A stretch of DNA of 64,000 nucleotides from positions 1 through 64,000 of the forward strand of contig UQVO01000001.1 in assembly GCA_900544575.1 (NCBI GenBank), read 5' to 3'. Each line of letters begins with the position of its first letter. Position 1 is the first letter of the stretch. The notes under the pieces were generated by a model. That model did not search any database, was not told where the DNA came from, and worked only from the letters and a program-made list of their open reading frames with translations. This DNA comes from an uncultured Eubacteriales bacterium (GTDB lineage: Bacteria > Bacillota > Clostridia > Christensenellales > CAG-917). Positions 14,409-21,451 of the stretch are shown here, one piece after another. Position numbers and translations under genes: made by a program.

Positions 14409-15845
14409 CTATTTCAGCCTGCCGAGCCCGACGGAATATGGCTGCGAACGTCCTATCTCCCTGCGCGTCATTCCGTCAAGCAGCTCGACGCAACGGACAA
14501 AGGTGTGCATCTGCTCGTACATAAGGTCGGGATTGAATTTGTCCATATGGCTGTTGCCCGTGCGGTCGAACGAACACAGATAGTCGGGAGCGGTGACAAG
14601 CGCGATTTCGGGTATATGCTTCCGTGACAGCGGCTGCCCTTCTCCGAAGTGCATCGTATTGTGCCCGCGGAGCGTCATTGTCCGCAAAAGCGTCCTGTCT
14701 TTCACCGCTTCGTAATACACCGCGTCGACTTTCCTGTTGCCCGTATACACAAGCTCCGTGTCTATATCGTTTGTTCGGGTATACTTTCCGTCCCTGTCTT
14801 TCCATTCCGTGCAACCGAGATGCTCCACCGAACAGCCCGCCACGGCCTTGTATTTCTTCCCGTTCCACATCTCCTTGTTGTCCGCCAGCCATCTGCCCGT
14901 AGCCTGATTGGACGTCATAATGCCGACGCGGAACACGGGCAGACGGAAATGTCCCGTGACAAACACGAAAATCAATGTCCGCCTTGTCGGATGCACCTTG
15001 AACCAACGCATCATTTCCAGCATAGCGACTCCTCCGTTTTCCTCCGAGAAATTGCAGCCGTCCGTATGCGTATTGACTATGATTGCCTCACCGTTTTTCT
15101 CCGTGCCCTCAATCACGGCGTGGAAGGACTCCGTCTTCGCTCCCTTTTCGATGCCGCCGACCAACCGAAGGGTCGCGCTCTTTCCCGCCTTCGCGGCGGC
15201 GAGCACCTTTTTCCCTTCCGTTTCGTTGACCCACAGCACGGGGACGCCGAGATAACCCAGAATGAAATTCAGGCATTGTCCGTCCACCATATCGTCGGAC
15301 ATATCCTCCCATATGCAGACCATCCCCTTGACGCCCGCGAGTTTCAGCGACCAGAACGTGAGCAACGTCTTTACGAAAGACGTGCTGACGGGTCCGCGGT
15401 AACTCTTTTCCACCGCAAGGTCGGCAGGCAGGGAGTTGCGTTTGTTGAAAGCCACGCGGCTGCTGATTGCGGAGAGATTGCGGATGCGGCACACCGCGAT
15501 TTTACCCCGCGCAAGCTGAAAGCCCAAAGGATTGTTGCAGACGGTGCAAAGGCGCGCCGTCACGCCGTCCTCCCCCGTCAGCCCGCTGTAATGGAAAGGC
15601 GACGACACCCCGATATTCTCCCCGTCCACGGTCAGCGAAAAGTCCCTCGCCTCCCAGCGGTCGAAGGTATATTGTTTCGACACTACGGGTATTCCCATAG
15701 CTTCGATTTCGCTTTTCAGCCAGGCGCAGAATTCCCTCTGACCGCGCGTCCCCGTAAGACGGTCGCCTCCGCCGAAGGAATTCATCTTGTCCATATTTTC
15801 GGACACACGTTGCTTTGACGTGACTTCGTCGAGAAAAAGTTTCAT
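14409..15845 (-). CDS. M28-like zinc peptidase family protein with altered active site
   Basis: 478 residues from the ATG at 15845, preceded by GGGGGG; the longer frame upstream runs through the promoter. The fold is that of M28 aminopeptidases with a PA-like insert. The first ligand region reads NTHTDGCNFSEENGG (family: HYDS...DDNASG), so the bridging Asp is Glu. The segment that normally holds the catalytic Glu-Glu after a VAFD/VFVT strand reads VFVTGHF. The last ligand region is NSHMDKFN. No signal peptide is seen. It may have changed chemistry or be inactive as a classical aminopeptidase. Confidence 0.75.
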   Translation of the reverse strand: MKLFLDEVTSKQRVSENMDKMNSFGGGDRLTGTRGQREFCAWLKSEIEAMGIPVVSKQYTFDRWEARDFSLTVDGENIGVSSPFHYSGLTGEDGVTARLCTVCNNPLGFQLARGKIAVCRIRNLSAISSRVAFNKRNSLPADLAVEKSYRGPVSTSFVKTLLTFWSLKLAGVKGMVCIWEDMSDDMVDGQCLNFILGYLGVPVLWVNETEGKKVLAAAKAGKSATLRLVGGIEKGAKTESFHAVIEGTEKNGEAIIVNTHTDGCNFSEENGGVAMLEMMRWFKVHPTRRTLIFVFVTGHFRLPVFRVGIMTSNQATGRWLADNKEMWNGKKYKAVAGCSVEHLGCTEWKDRDGKYTRTNDIDTELVYTGNRKVDAVYYEAVKDRTLLRTMTLRGHNTMHFGEGQPLSRKHIPEIALVTAPDYLCSFDRTGNSHMDKFNPDLMYEQMHTFVRCVELLDGMTRREIGRSQPYSVGLGRLK

Positions 15846-15875
15846 ACAATCCCCCCGAAAAGTAATTACGGTTAC

Positions 15876-15904
15876 AGTATATCCCCCGCGAACCGCTTTG
15901 TCAA
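15876..15904 (-). promoter_or_regulatory. Sigma-A promoter of the M28-like gene
   Basis: TTGACA at 15904-15899, 17-base spacer ending in GCGGGGGA, TATACT at 15881-15876. Confidence 0.88.
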
Positions 15905-15940
15905 AATTCGGTTTCCGCCGCGTGTGCGAAAACACATACG

Positions 15941-15975
15941 GAAAACGAAAAGCGTCCGATATACGGACGCTTTTT
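15941..15975 (-). terminator. Terminator after metA
   Basis: An 8-bp stem (AGCGTCCG / CGGACGCT), loop of 5, followed on the minus strand by TTTCGTTTTC. The plus strand side also has a T-run. Confidence 0.82.
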
Positions 15976-15988
15976 CCGTCTTTGCGCG

Positions 15989-16921
15989 TCAGTCCCGCGC
16001 CACGCTTTCGCCGACTTCGTCTATGGAGTACGGCGTCACCTGATAGACATAATAGTTGAGCCAGTTATAGAACAGCAGATTTGCCGTCGACCGCCATTTC
16101 ATATCCACTATGCCGAGGTCGTTGTTGACGAAATAGTTTTTCGGCGGGTCGATGTCCAAGCCCTTTTCGAGGTCGCGGACGTATTCGTTCTTCAAAGTGA
16201 AACGGTCATATTCCGCGTGTCCCGTGAAAAAGAACATACGGTTGTCGTGCGTCTTGGCGACGGATATGCCCGCCTCCGGCGAGGACGCGAGTATCTTGAT
16301 GTCGGGACACGCCCTCACCGCGTCTTCGTCCACGCGCGTATGGCGGGAATGGGGGATGTAGAAGGTGTCGTCCATCCCTTTGAGCAGCATATCGTTCTCC
16401 TGCATGGCGTGGGTGGCGAACACTCCGAACAGCTTTTTGTCCAGAAGCTGCTTGCCTATCCTCCAGAAGTGGTAAAGCGCCGCCTGCGCGCCCCAGCAGA
16501 TGTAAATGGTGCTGGTGACGTTTTCGCGCGCGAATTCCATAATCTCCACCAGCTCTTTCCAATACTTGACGTCCTCGAAAGGTATGGTTTCCACGGGTGC
16601 GCCCGTGACTATCATACCGTCGAACTTCATCTTTTTCACCTCGGTGAGCGTGCGGTAGAACTTCTGCATATGCGCCTCGGAAACGTGCGTGCTCTTGTAA
16701 CTCGCCGTCCCTATGAGGTGTATGTTGACCTGCAAAGGAGTGTTGCCCAAAAGCCGCATAAGCTGTGTTTCCGTGACCTCTTTCGTCGGCATCAGGTTGA
16801 CTATTGCGACTTCGAGCGGACGTATGTCCTGCGTCACGGCGCGCACGGAATCCATAACGAAAATCTTTTCGCCTCTGAGGTTTGCGTATGCGGGTATGTC
16901 TTTCGGTATGATGATGGGCAC
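15989..16921 (-). CDS. metA: Homoserine O-acetyltransferase (MetA family)
   Basis: 310 residues, GTG start with AAGGAGG seven bases upstream. It activates homoserine for methionine synthesis. The catalytic Cys is C142 (ICWGAQAA), with H235 and E237 in FTGHAEYD. Residue 111 is Glu (TGAPVETIPF), the residue that in this family selects acetyl-CoA; true succinyltransferases have Gly there. It is therefore predicted to make O-acetylhomoserine despite the usual succinyltransferase label. It lies 45 bases after metY, which uses that product, and ends at a terminator. Confidence 0.95.
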   Translation of the reverse strand: MPIIIPKDIPAYANLRGEKIFVMDSVRAVTQDIRPLEVAIVNLMPTKEVTETQLMRLLGNTPLQVNIHLIGTASYKSTHVSEAHMQKFYRTLTEVKKMKFDGMIVTGAPVETIPFEDVKYWKELVEIMEFARENVTSTIYICWGAQAALYHFWRIGKQLLDKKLFGVFATHAMQENDMLLKGMDDTFYIPHSRHTRVDEDAVRACPDIKILASSPEAGISVAKTHDNRMFFFTGHAEYDRFTLKNEYVRDLEKGLDIDPPKNYFVNNDLGIVDMKWRSTANLLFYNWLNYYVYQVTPYSIDEVGESVARD

Positions 16922-16966
16922 TTTCGTCCTCCTTCCGCACCGCCGACGCGCGGCGCGCAGTTTCGT

Positions 16967-18244
16967 TTAAGCCTGTTCCAGAGCCTGTTTCACGTCGGCG
17001 ATGAGGTCGCCGATGTCCTCTATGCCGACGGAAAGACGCACCAGGTCGGGAGATACTCCCGCCGCGTGCAGTTCTTCGTCGGTCATCTGGCGGTGCGTCG
17101 CGCTGGCGGGATGCAGACAGCAGGAGCGTGCATCCGCAACGTGCGTTTCTATCGCAATGAGTTTGAGGTGTTTCATAAAGTTCTCCGCCGCTTTCCTGCC
17201 GCCCTTGACGCCGAAGCTGACGACGCCGCAGGAACCGTTGGGGAGATATTTCTTTGCAAGCTCGTGATACTTGTCGCCGGGCAGGTCGCAGTAGGTCACC
17301 CACGCGACGTGCTCGTCGGATTGCAGGAATTTTGCCATGGCAAGCCCGTTTTCGCAGTGCCTCTTCATACGCACGTGCAGGCTTTCCAGACCGAGGTTGA
17401 GCAGATACGCGTTCTGCGGCGACTGAATGCAGCCGAAATCTCTCATAAGCTGCGCGGTTGCTTTTGTGATGTACGCTCCGCCGAGCCCGAACTTTTCGGT
17501 GTAGGTTATGCCGTGATAGCTTTCGTCGGGAGTGCAAAGCCCCGGATACTTGTCGGCGTACGCAGTCCAGTCGAATTTGCCGCTGTCGACGATACAGCCG
17601 CCCACCGCCGCGCCGTGTCCGTCCATATACTTCGTCGTGGAATGCGTCACGATGTCCGCGCCCCACTCGAAGGGACGGCAGCCCACGGGAGTGGCGAAAG
17701 TGTTGTCGACAATGAGGGGCACGCCGTGCGCGTGCGCGACTTTCGCGAATTTTTCGATGTCAAGCACCGTGAGAGCGGGGTTCGCTATCGTTTCGCCGAA
17801 CATCGCCTTGGTGTTGGGACGGAATGCCGCGTTCAGTTCCTCTTCCGTCGCGTCGGGCGAAACGAAAGTGAAATCGATGCCCATACGCTTCATCGTGACG
17901 GCAAAGAGATTGAACGTCCCGCCGTATATGGTGGAGCTTGCCACTATGTGGTCGCCGTTGCCCGCAATGTTGAACACGGCGAAGAAATTGGCAGCCTGCC
18001 CCGACGACGTGAGCATCGCCGCCGTGCCGCCTTCCATCTGACAAATCTTTGCCGCGACATAGTCGTTGGTGGGATTTTGAAGCCTTGTATAAAAATATCC
18101 CGACGCTTCGAGGTCAAAGAGCTTCGCCATCGCCTCGCTGGTTTCGTAACGGAAGGTCGTGCTCTGCACGATGGGTATCTGTCTGGGCTCGCCGTTGCCG
18201 GGCGTATAGCCGCCTTGCACACATAAAGTGTCTATTTTGCTCAT
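16967..18244 (-). CDS. metY: O-acetylhomoserine sulfhydrylase (aminocarboxypropyltransferase)
   Basis: 425 residues, a PLP enzyme of the Cys/Met metabolism family. It joins sulfide to O-acetylhomoserine to give homocysteine. The Schiff-base lysine is K205 in THSTTKYMDGHG; the start block TLCVQGGYTPG and YFYTRLQNPTNDYV are typical of MetY. GGAGT precedes the ATG. Together with the Glu111 MetA next to it, the pathway is direct sulfhydrylation, bypassing cystathionine. The 40-base gap to smpB leaves no room for a SAM riboswitch or T-box. Confidence 0.96.
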   Translation of the reverse strand: MSKIDTLCVQGGYTPGNGEPRQIPIVQSTTFRYETSEAMAKLFDLEASGYFYTRLQNPTNDYVAAKICQMEGGTAAMLTSSGQAANFFAVFNIAGNGDHIVASSTIYGGTFNLFAVTMKRMGIDFTFVSPDATEEELNAAFRPNTKAMFGETIANPALTVLDIEKFAKVAHAHGVPLIVDNTFATPVGCRPFEWGADIVTHSTTKYMDGHGAAVGGCIVDSGKFDWTAYADKYPGLCTPDESYHGITYTEKFGLGGAYITKATAQLMRDFGCIQSPQNAYLLNLGLESLHVRMKRHCENGLAMAKFLQSDEHVAWVTYCDLPGDKYHELAKKYLPNGSCGVVSFGVKGGRKAAENFMKHLKLIAIETHVADARSCCLHPASATHRQMTDEELHAAGVSPDLVRLSVGIEDIGDLIADVKQALEQA

Positions 18245-18284
18245 ATAAAACTCCTTTTCCGTCGATTTCGCCGCGCGGACAAAA

Positions 18285-18737
18285 TCATCTGGCGTTGAAT
18301 TCCTTTTTTATCCTGTCGAGCTTCCGCGCCTCTTCGCGGCGCTTTATGCTTTCGCGTTTGTCGTAAAGATCCTTGCCGCGGCACAGCCCCAGCTCCACCT
18401 TGACCAGACTGTCCTTGAAATAGACTTTCAGGGGCACGATGGTGTACCCTTTCTGCTCCGTGCGCGCTTTCAGACGGCGTATCTCCGCCTTGTTGAGCAG
18501 CAGCTTTCGCGGGCGCAGAGGGTCGACGTTGAAATAGCTCCCCTTTTCGTAAGGCGAAATGTGCGCGCCCGTGAGAAAAACCTCGCCGTTTTTTATGACG
18601 GCGTAACTGTCGCGGAGATTGACCTTGCCGAGACGCACGGACTTGACCTCCGTGCCGACGAGCACTATGCCCGCCTCGTAGGTTTCTTCCACGAAATAGT
18701 CGTGATAGGCTTTCTTGTTGGTGGCGATTATCTTCAT
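18285..18737 (-). CDS. smpB: SsrA-binding protein SmpB
   Basis: 150 residues starting [26 protein letters not shown], with the conserved [16 protein letters not shown] core, GAHISPY and the basic C-terminal tail [17 protein letters not shown]. SmpB brings tmRNA to stalled ribosomes. The ATG at 18737 is used because homology begins there. A promoter lies at 18772-18800. The metY-metA pair follows 40 bases downstream and may be co-transcribed. No tmRNA gene is visible nearby. Confidence 0.96.
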   Translation of the reverse strand: MKIIATNKKAYHDYFVEETYEAGIVLVGTEVKSVRLGKVNLRDSYAVIKNGEVFLTGAHISPYEKGSYFNVDPLRPRKLLLNKAEIRRLKARTEQKGYTIVPLKVYFKDSLVKVELGLCRGKDLYDKRESIKRREEARKLDRIKKEFNAR

Positions 18738-18771
18738 TTGCCCCTGCTCCGCGCGCGGCGCGCGCACATTT

Positions 18772-18800
18772 ATGATATAACTCTTTTTGTATTATTTCAA
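18772..18800 (-). promoter_or_regulatory. Sigma-A promoter of smpB
   Basis: TTGAAA at 18800-18795, 17-base spacer, TATCAT at 18777-18772. Confidence 0.75.
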
Positions 18801-18887
18801 CCTAATTTTGCAAGCGTTGGTTTCCGTCGTGTCCCGCCGCGCTCCCGCGCGCCTTATTCCGCGTCCCGCGGACCGCCGCCTCGCCGA

Positions 18888-18922
18888 ATAAAAAAAGGCG
18901 GCTCCGCTTCGCGAAGCCGCCT
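18888..18922 (-). terminator. Terminator after secG
   Basis: An 8-bp GC stem (AGGCGGCT / AGCCGCCT) followed on the minus strand by TTTTTTTATTC. Confidence 0.88.
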
Positions 18923-18936
18923 GTCGGTTGCGTTTG

Positions 18937-19305
18937 TCAGTTGACCATACCGATGACGAAACAGATTATCGAGCATACGAGGATGAACGCGAACAGTCCG
19001 AATGTGACCTTTTTGAGCACGCCTTCCTTGCCCTTTTCCTTGTTTCTGCCGTAGTAGGTGTCCGACGCACCGGAGATGACTCCGACGTTGTCGTTGGTCC
19101 CTTTCTGCATCATCACGACCACAATCATTCCGATGCTTGCGACCAGCATCAGAATCATAAAGGCTATGAGGACATTTTCCCTCGTCTGCTGGGGAATGGA
19201 GCCTGCGGGGTCGCTGGTGGTGGAAGAATCGCACGCCGCGAGCATAACTCCCAGACAAGCGACAAGCACCACGACCAAAGCTATCAAAAGCACTCTTTTC
19301 TTCAT
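18937..19305 (-). CDS. secG: SecG-like preprotein translocase subunit with N-terminal lipobox
   Basis: 122 residues. Residues about 43-122 match SecG: a membrane helix (IAFMILMLVASIGMIVVVMMQ), the loop QKGTNDNVGVISGASDTYYG, and a second helix at the end. SecG assists SecYE at the membrane. SecG is normally about 75 residues. Here a signal-like segment MKKRVLLIALVVVLVACLG ending in the lipobox LAAC (Cys25) precedes it, so the protein may be a lipoprotein or have an extra helix. AGAGG lies upstream and a good promoter is at 19374-19402. An internal start at an in-frame Met near residue 50 would remove the first helix, so the long form is preferred. Confidence 0.85.
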   Translation of the reverse strand: MKKRVLLIALVVVLVACLGVMLAACDSSTTSDPAGSIPQQTRENVLIAFMILMLVASIGMIVVVMMQKGTNDNVGVISGASDTYYGRNKEKGKEGVLKKVTFGLFAFILVCSIICFVIGMVN

Positions 19306-19373
19306 ACGGTATGAAACCTCTTGGGTGACGGTCTGCCGCCCGAAACGGCACTCCGCCGTTTACAAGCTAGAAA

Positions 19374-19402
19374 AGTCTATCACAGTATTTTCCAATTTGC
19401 AA
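19374..19402 (-). promoter_or_regulatory. Sigma-A promoter of secG
   Basis: TTGCAA at 19402-19397, 17-base spacer, TAGACT at 19379-19374. Confidence 0.72.
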
Positions 19403-19501
19403 GCGTATTGCACCATTTTCCGCGAAATGCGCCCTTTTGTCCTCCTCCGCATTCACCACCCCTCCCCAATCGTCATATATTGACAAAAAAAGGAGAACGG
19501 A

Positions 19502-19984
19502 ATGGAACCGAAACCCTACGCCTGCGAGCTTCCCTACCCCGAAATCGAACCCGTCGAGAACATCGCCGACAGCAAGCTGCTGATGCCGAATTACGGCGGT
19601 CCGTCGGGCGAACTCACCGCCGTGACGACCTACTGTTTTCAGTTCTACATCACCGAACGCAACAAGGAGCTGAAAGACGCGCTCGAAGGCATCGCACGCA
19701 TCGAAATGCACCATCACGAGTTGTTGGGCGAAGCCATTTTCAAACTCGGCGGCTATCCCGTAATGGGCGGCAGGACTTATTGGAGCGGCAGCTTCGTGAA
19801 CTACACCCTCGACCCCAAAAAATTCCTGCGGCAGAACATAACGGCGGAAGAAACCGCGATACTGAACTACGAACGCACCGTACTCGCCCTGCACACGGAA
19901 AGCGTAAAGACCCTCCTCGAACGCATTATCCTCGACGAGGAACTGCACATCAAAATCTTCAAAGAGCTGCTCGCGGGGCTGTGA
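19502..19984 (+). CDS. Ferritin-like diiron protein
   Basis: 160 residues, a four-helix bundle with the two ExxH motifs of the ferritin/rubrerythrin superfamily: E68-MH-H71 in helix 2 and E146-EL-H149 in helix 4. E37 and a Glu near 117-124 complete a dimetal site. It lacks the C-terminal rubredoxin-like zinc ribbon of rubrerythrin. The Pro/Tyr-rich start (PYACELPYPEIEPVEN) resembles CotJC/manganese-catalase-like members. It may store iron, remove peroxide or be a spore coat component. AGGAGA precedes the ATG. It is the only plus-strand gene between the MFS pair and murG. Confidence 0.8.
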   Translation: MEPKPYACELPYPEIEPVENIADSKLLMPNYGGPSGELTAVTTYCFQFYITERNKELKDALEGIARIEMHHHELLGEAIFKLGGYPVMGGRTYWSGSFVNYTLDPKKFLRQNITAEETAILNYERTVLALHTESVKTLLERIILDEELHIKIFKELLAGL

Positions 19985-20017
19985 CCGCGGCACGTCATAC
20001 TGTCACGGAAGGGACGC

Positions 20018-20473
20018 TCACGCGTCCTTTTCCGCTTGCGGGGAATTTTTTTCGACAAAGTCCAAAACAGCGGGGAGCAATGCCTCGAAAATGTCCGCCG
20101 TCGCGTCGTAATCCGCCTGCCCTCCGCCGTAAGGGTCCGCGATTTCGCTGCCGCAGAATGCGGAAAGGCACTCGACGCGAAGTTCGGGATAACGCAGACG
20201 CAGTTCGTCGCGCTGTCCCTCGTCCATAGTGAACACGAAATCCGCCCATCCGGCCTCCGCGTCCCCGAACACTTTGGAAATATGCCCGTCCGAGTCCAGT
20301 CCGCGCGCCGCAAGCGTGCAGGCGGCCTTGGGATTTACGGGCGAACCTCCGCCCTTCATCCCCGCGCTGTCCGCGGCGCAACCGAACCCGACCTTGCGAG
20401 CGTAGTCGGCAAACATACGCGCAAGCATCGGCGAACGGCAGGTATTACCCGTACAGACGAACATTATGTTCAT
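20018..20473 (-). CDS. Low-molecular-weight phosphatase, YwlE-type protein-arginine phosphatase
   Basis: 151 residues. The P-loop is CTGNTCRSPM with C7 as nucleophile and R13, and the general acid is in ADPYGG (Asp113). Residue 11 is Thr. In Bacillus subtilis YwlE the Thr at this place fits phospho-arginine, whereas tyrosine phosphatases have Ile or Leu (CxGNICRSP). It overlaps the Sua5 gene by 4 bases, a neighbourhood shared with ywlC-ywlE of Bacillus. The partner kinase McsB is not in the window. Confidence 0.88.
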   Translation of the reverse strand: MNIMFVCTGNTCRSPMLARMFADYARKVGFGCAADSAGMKGGGSPVNPKAACTLAARGLDSDGHISKVFGDAEAGWADFVFTMDEGQRDELRLRYPELRVECLSAFCGSEIADPYGGGQADYDATADIFEALLPAVLDFVEKNSPQAEKDA

Positions 20474-21450
20474 ACCGTCTTTCCTCCGACGGCTTTCATC
20501 ACGCGGTTCATCACTGACGCCTCTCTTCCTCCGCCTTTCAGCATTTCCACGATTATGACGTCGTATTCCCTCTCCGCTTCGCGCAGTGCGGCATAGACCC
20601 TGCGCATATAGCCGTCCGTATCCGAGCCGAGGGATATTCTGTCCCTGCCGCCGAGCGCTTCCGCGGCACAGTCGCGGAACAGCAGCACGGGACGCGCCCC
20701 CCTCTTCGTGCATTCGTCGTAAAATTTTGCGGCAGACTCCGCGCTTTCGGCGGCGTACGCCTCTGCCGCGGGCGCATAGTGGGTGTACTTCATCCCCGGC
20801 GACTTCGCGACGCCTATGACTTTCCCGCTGCCGGGCGCGATGCCGAGGTAGGGCGCGAGCATTTCCGCCGTCACGGCGCCGGGACGCAGAATGACGGGCA
20901 CATCCGAAGTCAGGTCCAGCACGGTGGACTCTATGCCCACTCCGCACTCGCCGCCGTCAAGGATGAGGGGCACTCTGCCCGCGAGGTCGTCGTAAACGTG
21001 CTGCGCCGTGGTCGGAGAAACGTGTTTGCTTCTGTTGGCGGACGGAGCGGCAAGAGGACGGGAACGCGATATAAGTTCCCTTGCGACCTCATTGTCTGGC
21101 ATACGCACGGCGACGGTATTTCCTCCCGCGGTCACAATGTCGGGAATGCGGTCGGATTTTTTGAGCACGACGGTGAGCGCGCCCGGCATAAACGCCTTTG
21201 CCAGAGCGTAAAACACGTCGGGGATTTCCGTCGCGACGTCCTCCGCTTCGGCGACGTCCGAGATGTGGACAATGAGCGGATTGTCCTGCGGTCTGCCCTT
21301 TGCCTCGAATATCTTTTTCACCGCCGCGGCATTGTATGCGTCCGCCCCGAGCCCGTACACGGTTTCGGTGGGGAAAACCACCAATTCGCCGTTTTTTATG
21401 AGCGAAACCGCCTCGTCAAGCCCGTCTTTTGCGTTTACTATGCGCGTCAT
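20470..21450 (-). CDS. L-threonylcarbamoyladenylate synthase (Sua5/YwlC type)
   Basis: 326 residues; makes the threonylcarbamoyl-AMP used for the t6A modification of tRNA. The N-terminal YrdC domain shows FPTETVYGLGADA, KGRPQDNPLIVHI and PSANRSKHVSPT. A C-terminal Sua5 domain of about 110 residues follows the SPGMKYTHYAP linker, so this is the long Sua5 form rather than the short TsaC. It starts one base after the lipoprotein gene stop and overlaps the phosphatase gene, indicating an operon. Confidence 0.95.
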   Translation of the reverse strand: MTRIVNAKDGLDEAVSLIKNGELVVFPTETVYGLGADAYNAAAVKKIFEAKGRPQDNPLIVHISDVAEAEDVATEIPDVFYALAKAFMPGALTVVLKKSDRIPDIVTAGGNTVAVRMPDNEVARELISRSRPLAAPSANRSKHVSPTTAQHVYDDLAGRVPLILDGGECGVGIESTVLDLTSDVPVILRPGAVTAEMLAPYLGIAPGSGKVIGVAKSPGMKYTHYAPAAEAYAAESAESAAKFYDECTKRGARPVLLFRDCAAEALGGRDRISLGSDTDGYMRRVYAALREAEREYDVIIVEMLKGGGREASVMNRVMKAVGGKTV

Positions 21451-21451
21451 A

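Noticed and set aside
18245-18284. SAM riboswitch or T-box expected before metY
   Set aside because: Only 40 bases separate smpB and metY, too short for either, and no such fold is visible.
18738-18936. tmRNA gene near smpB
   Set aside because: No tRNA-Ala-like ends or tag-peptide frame is present; the region holds the smpB promoter and secG terminator.
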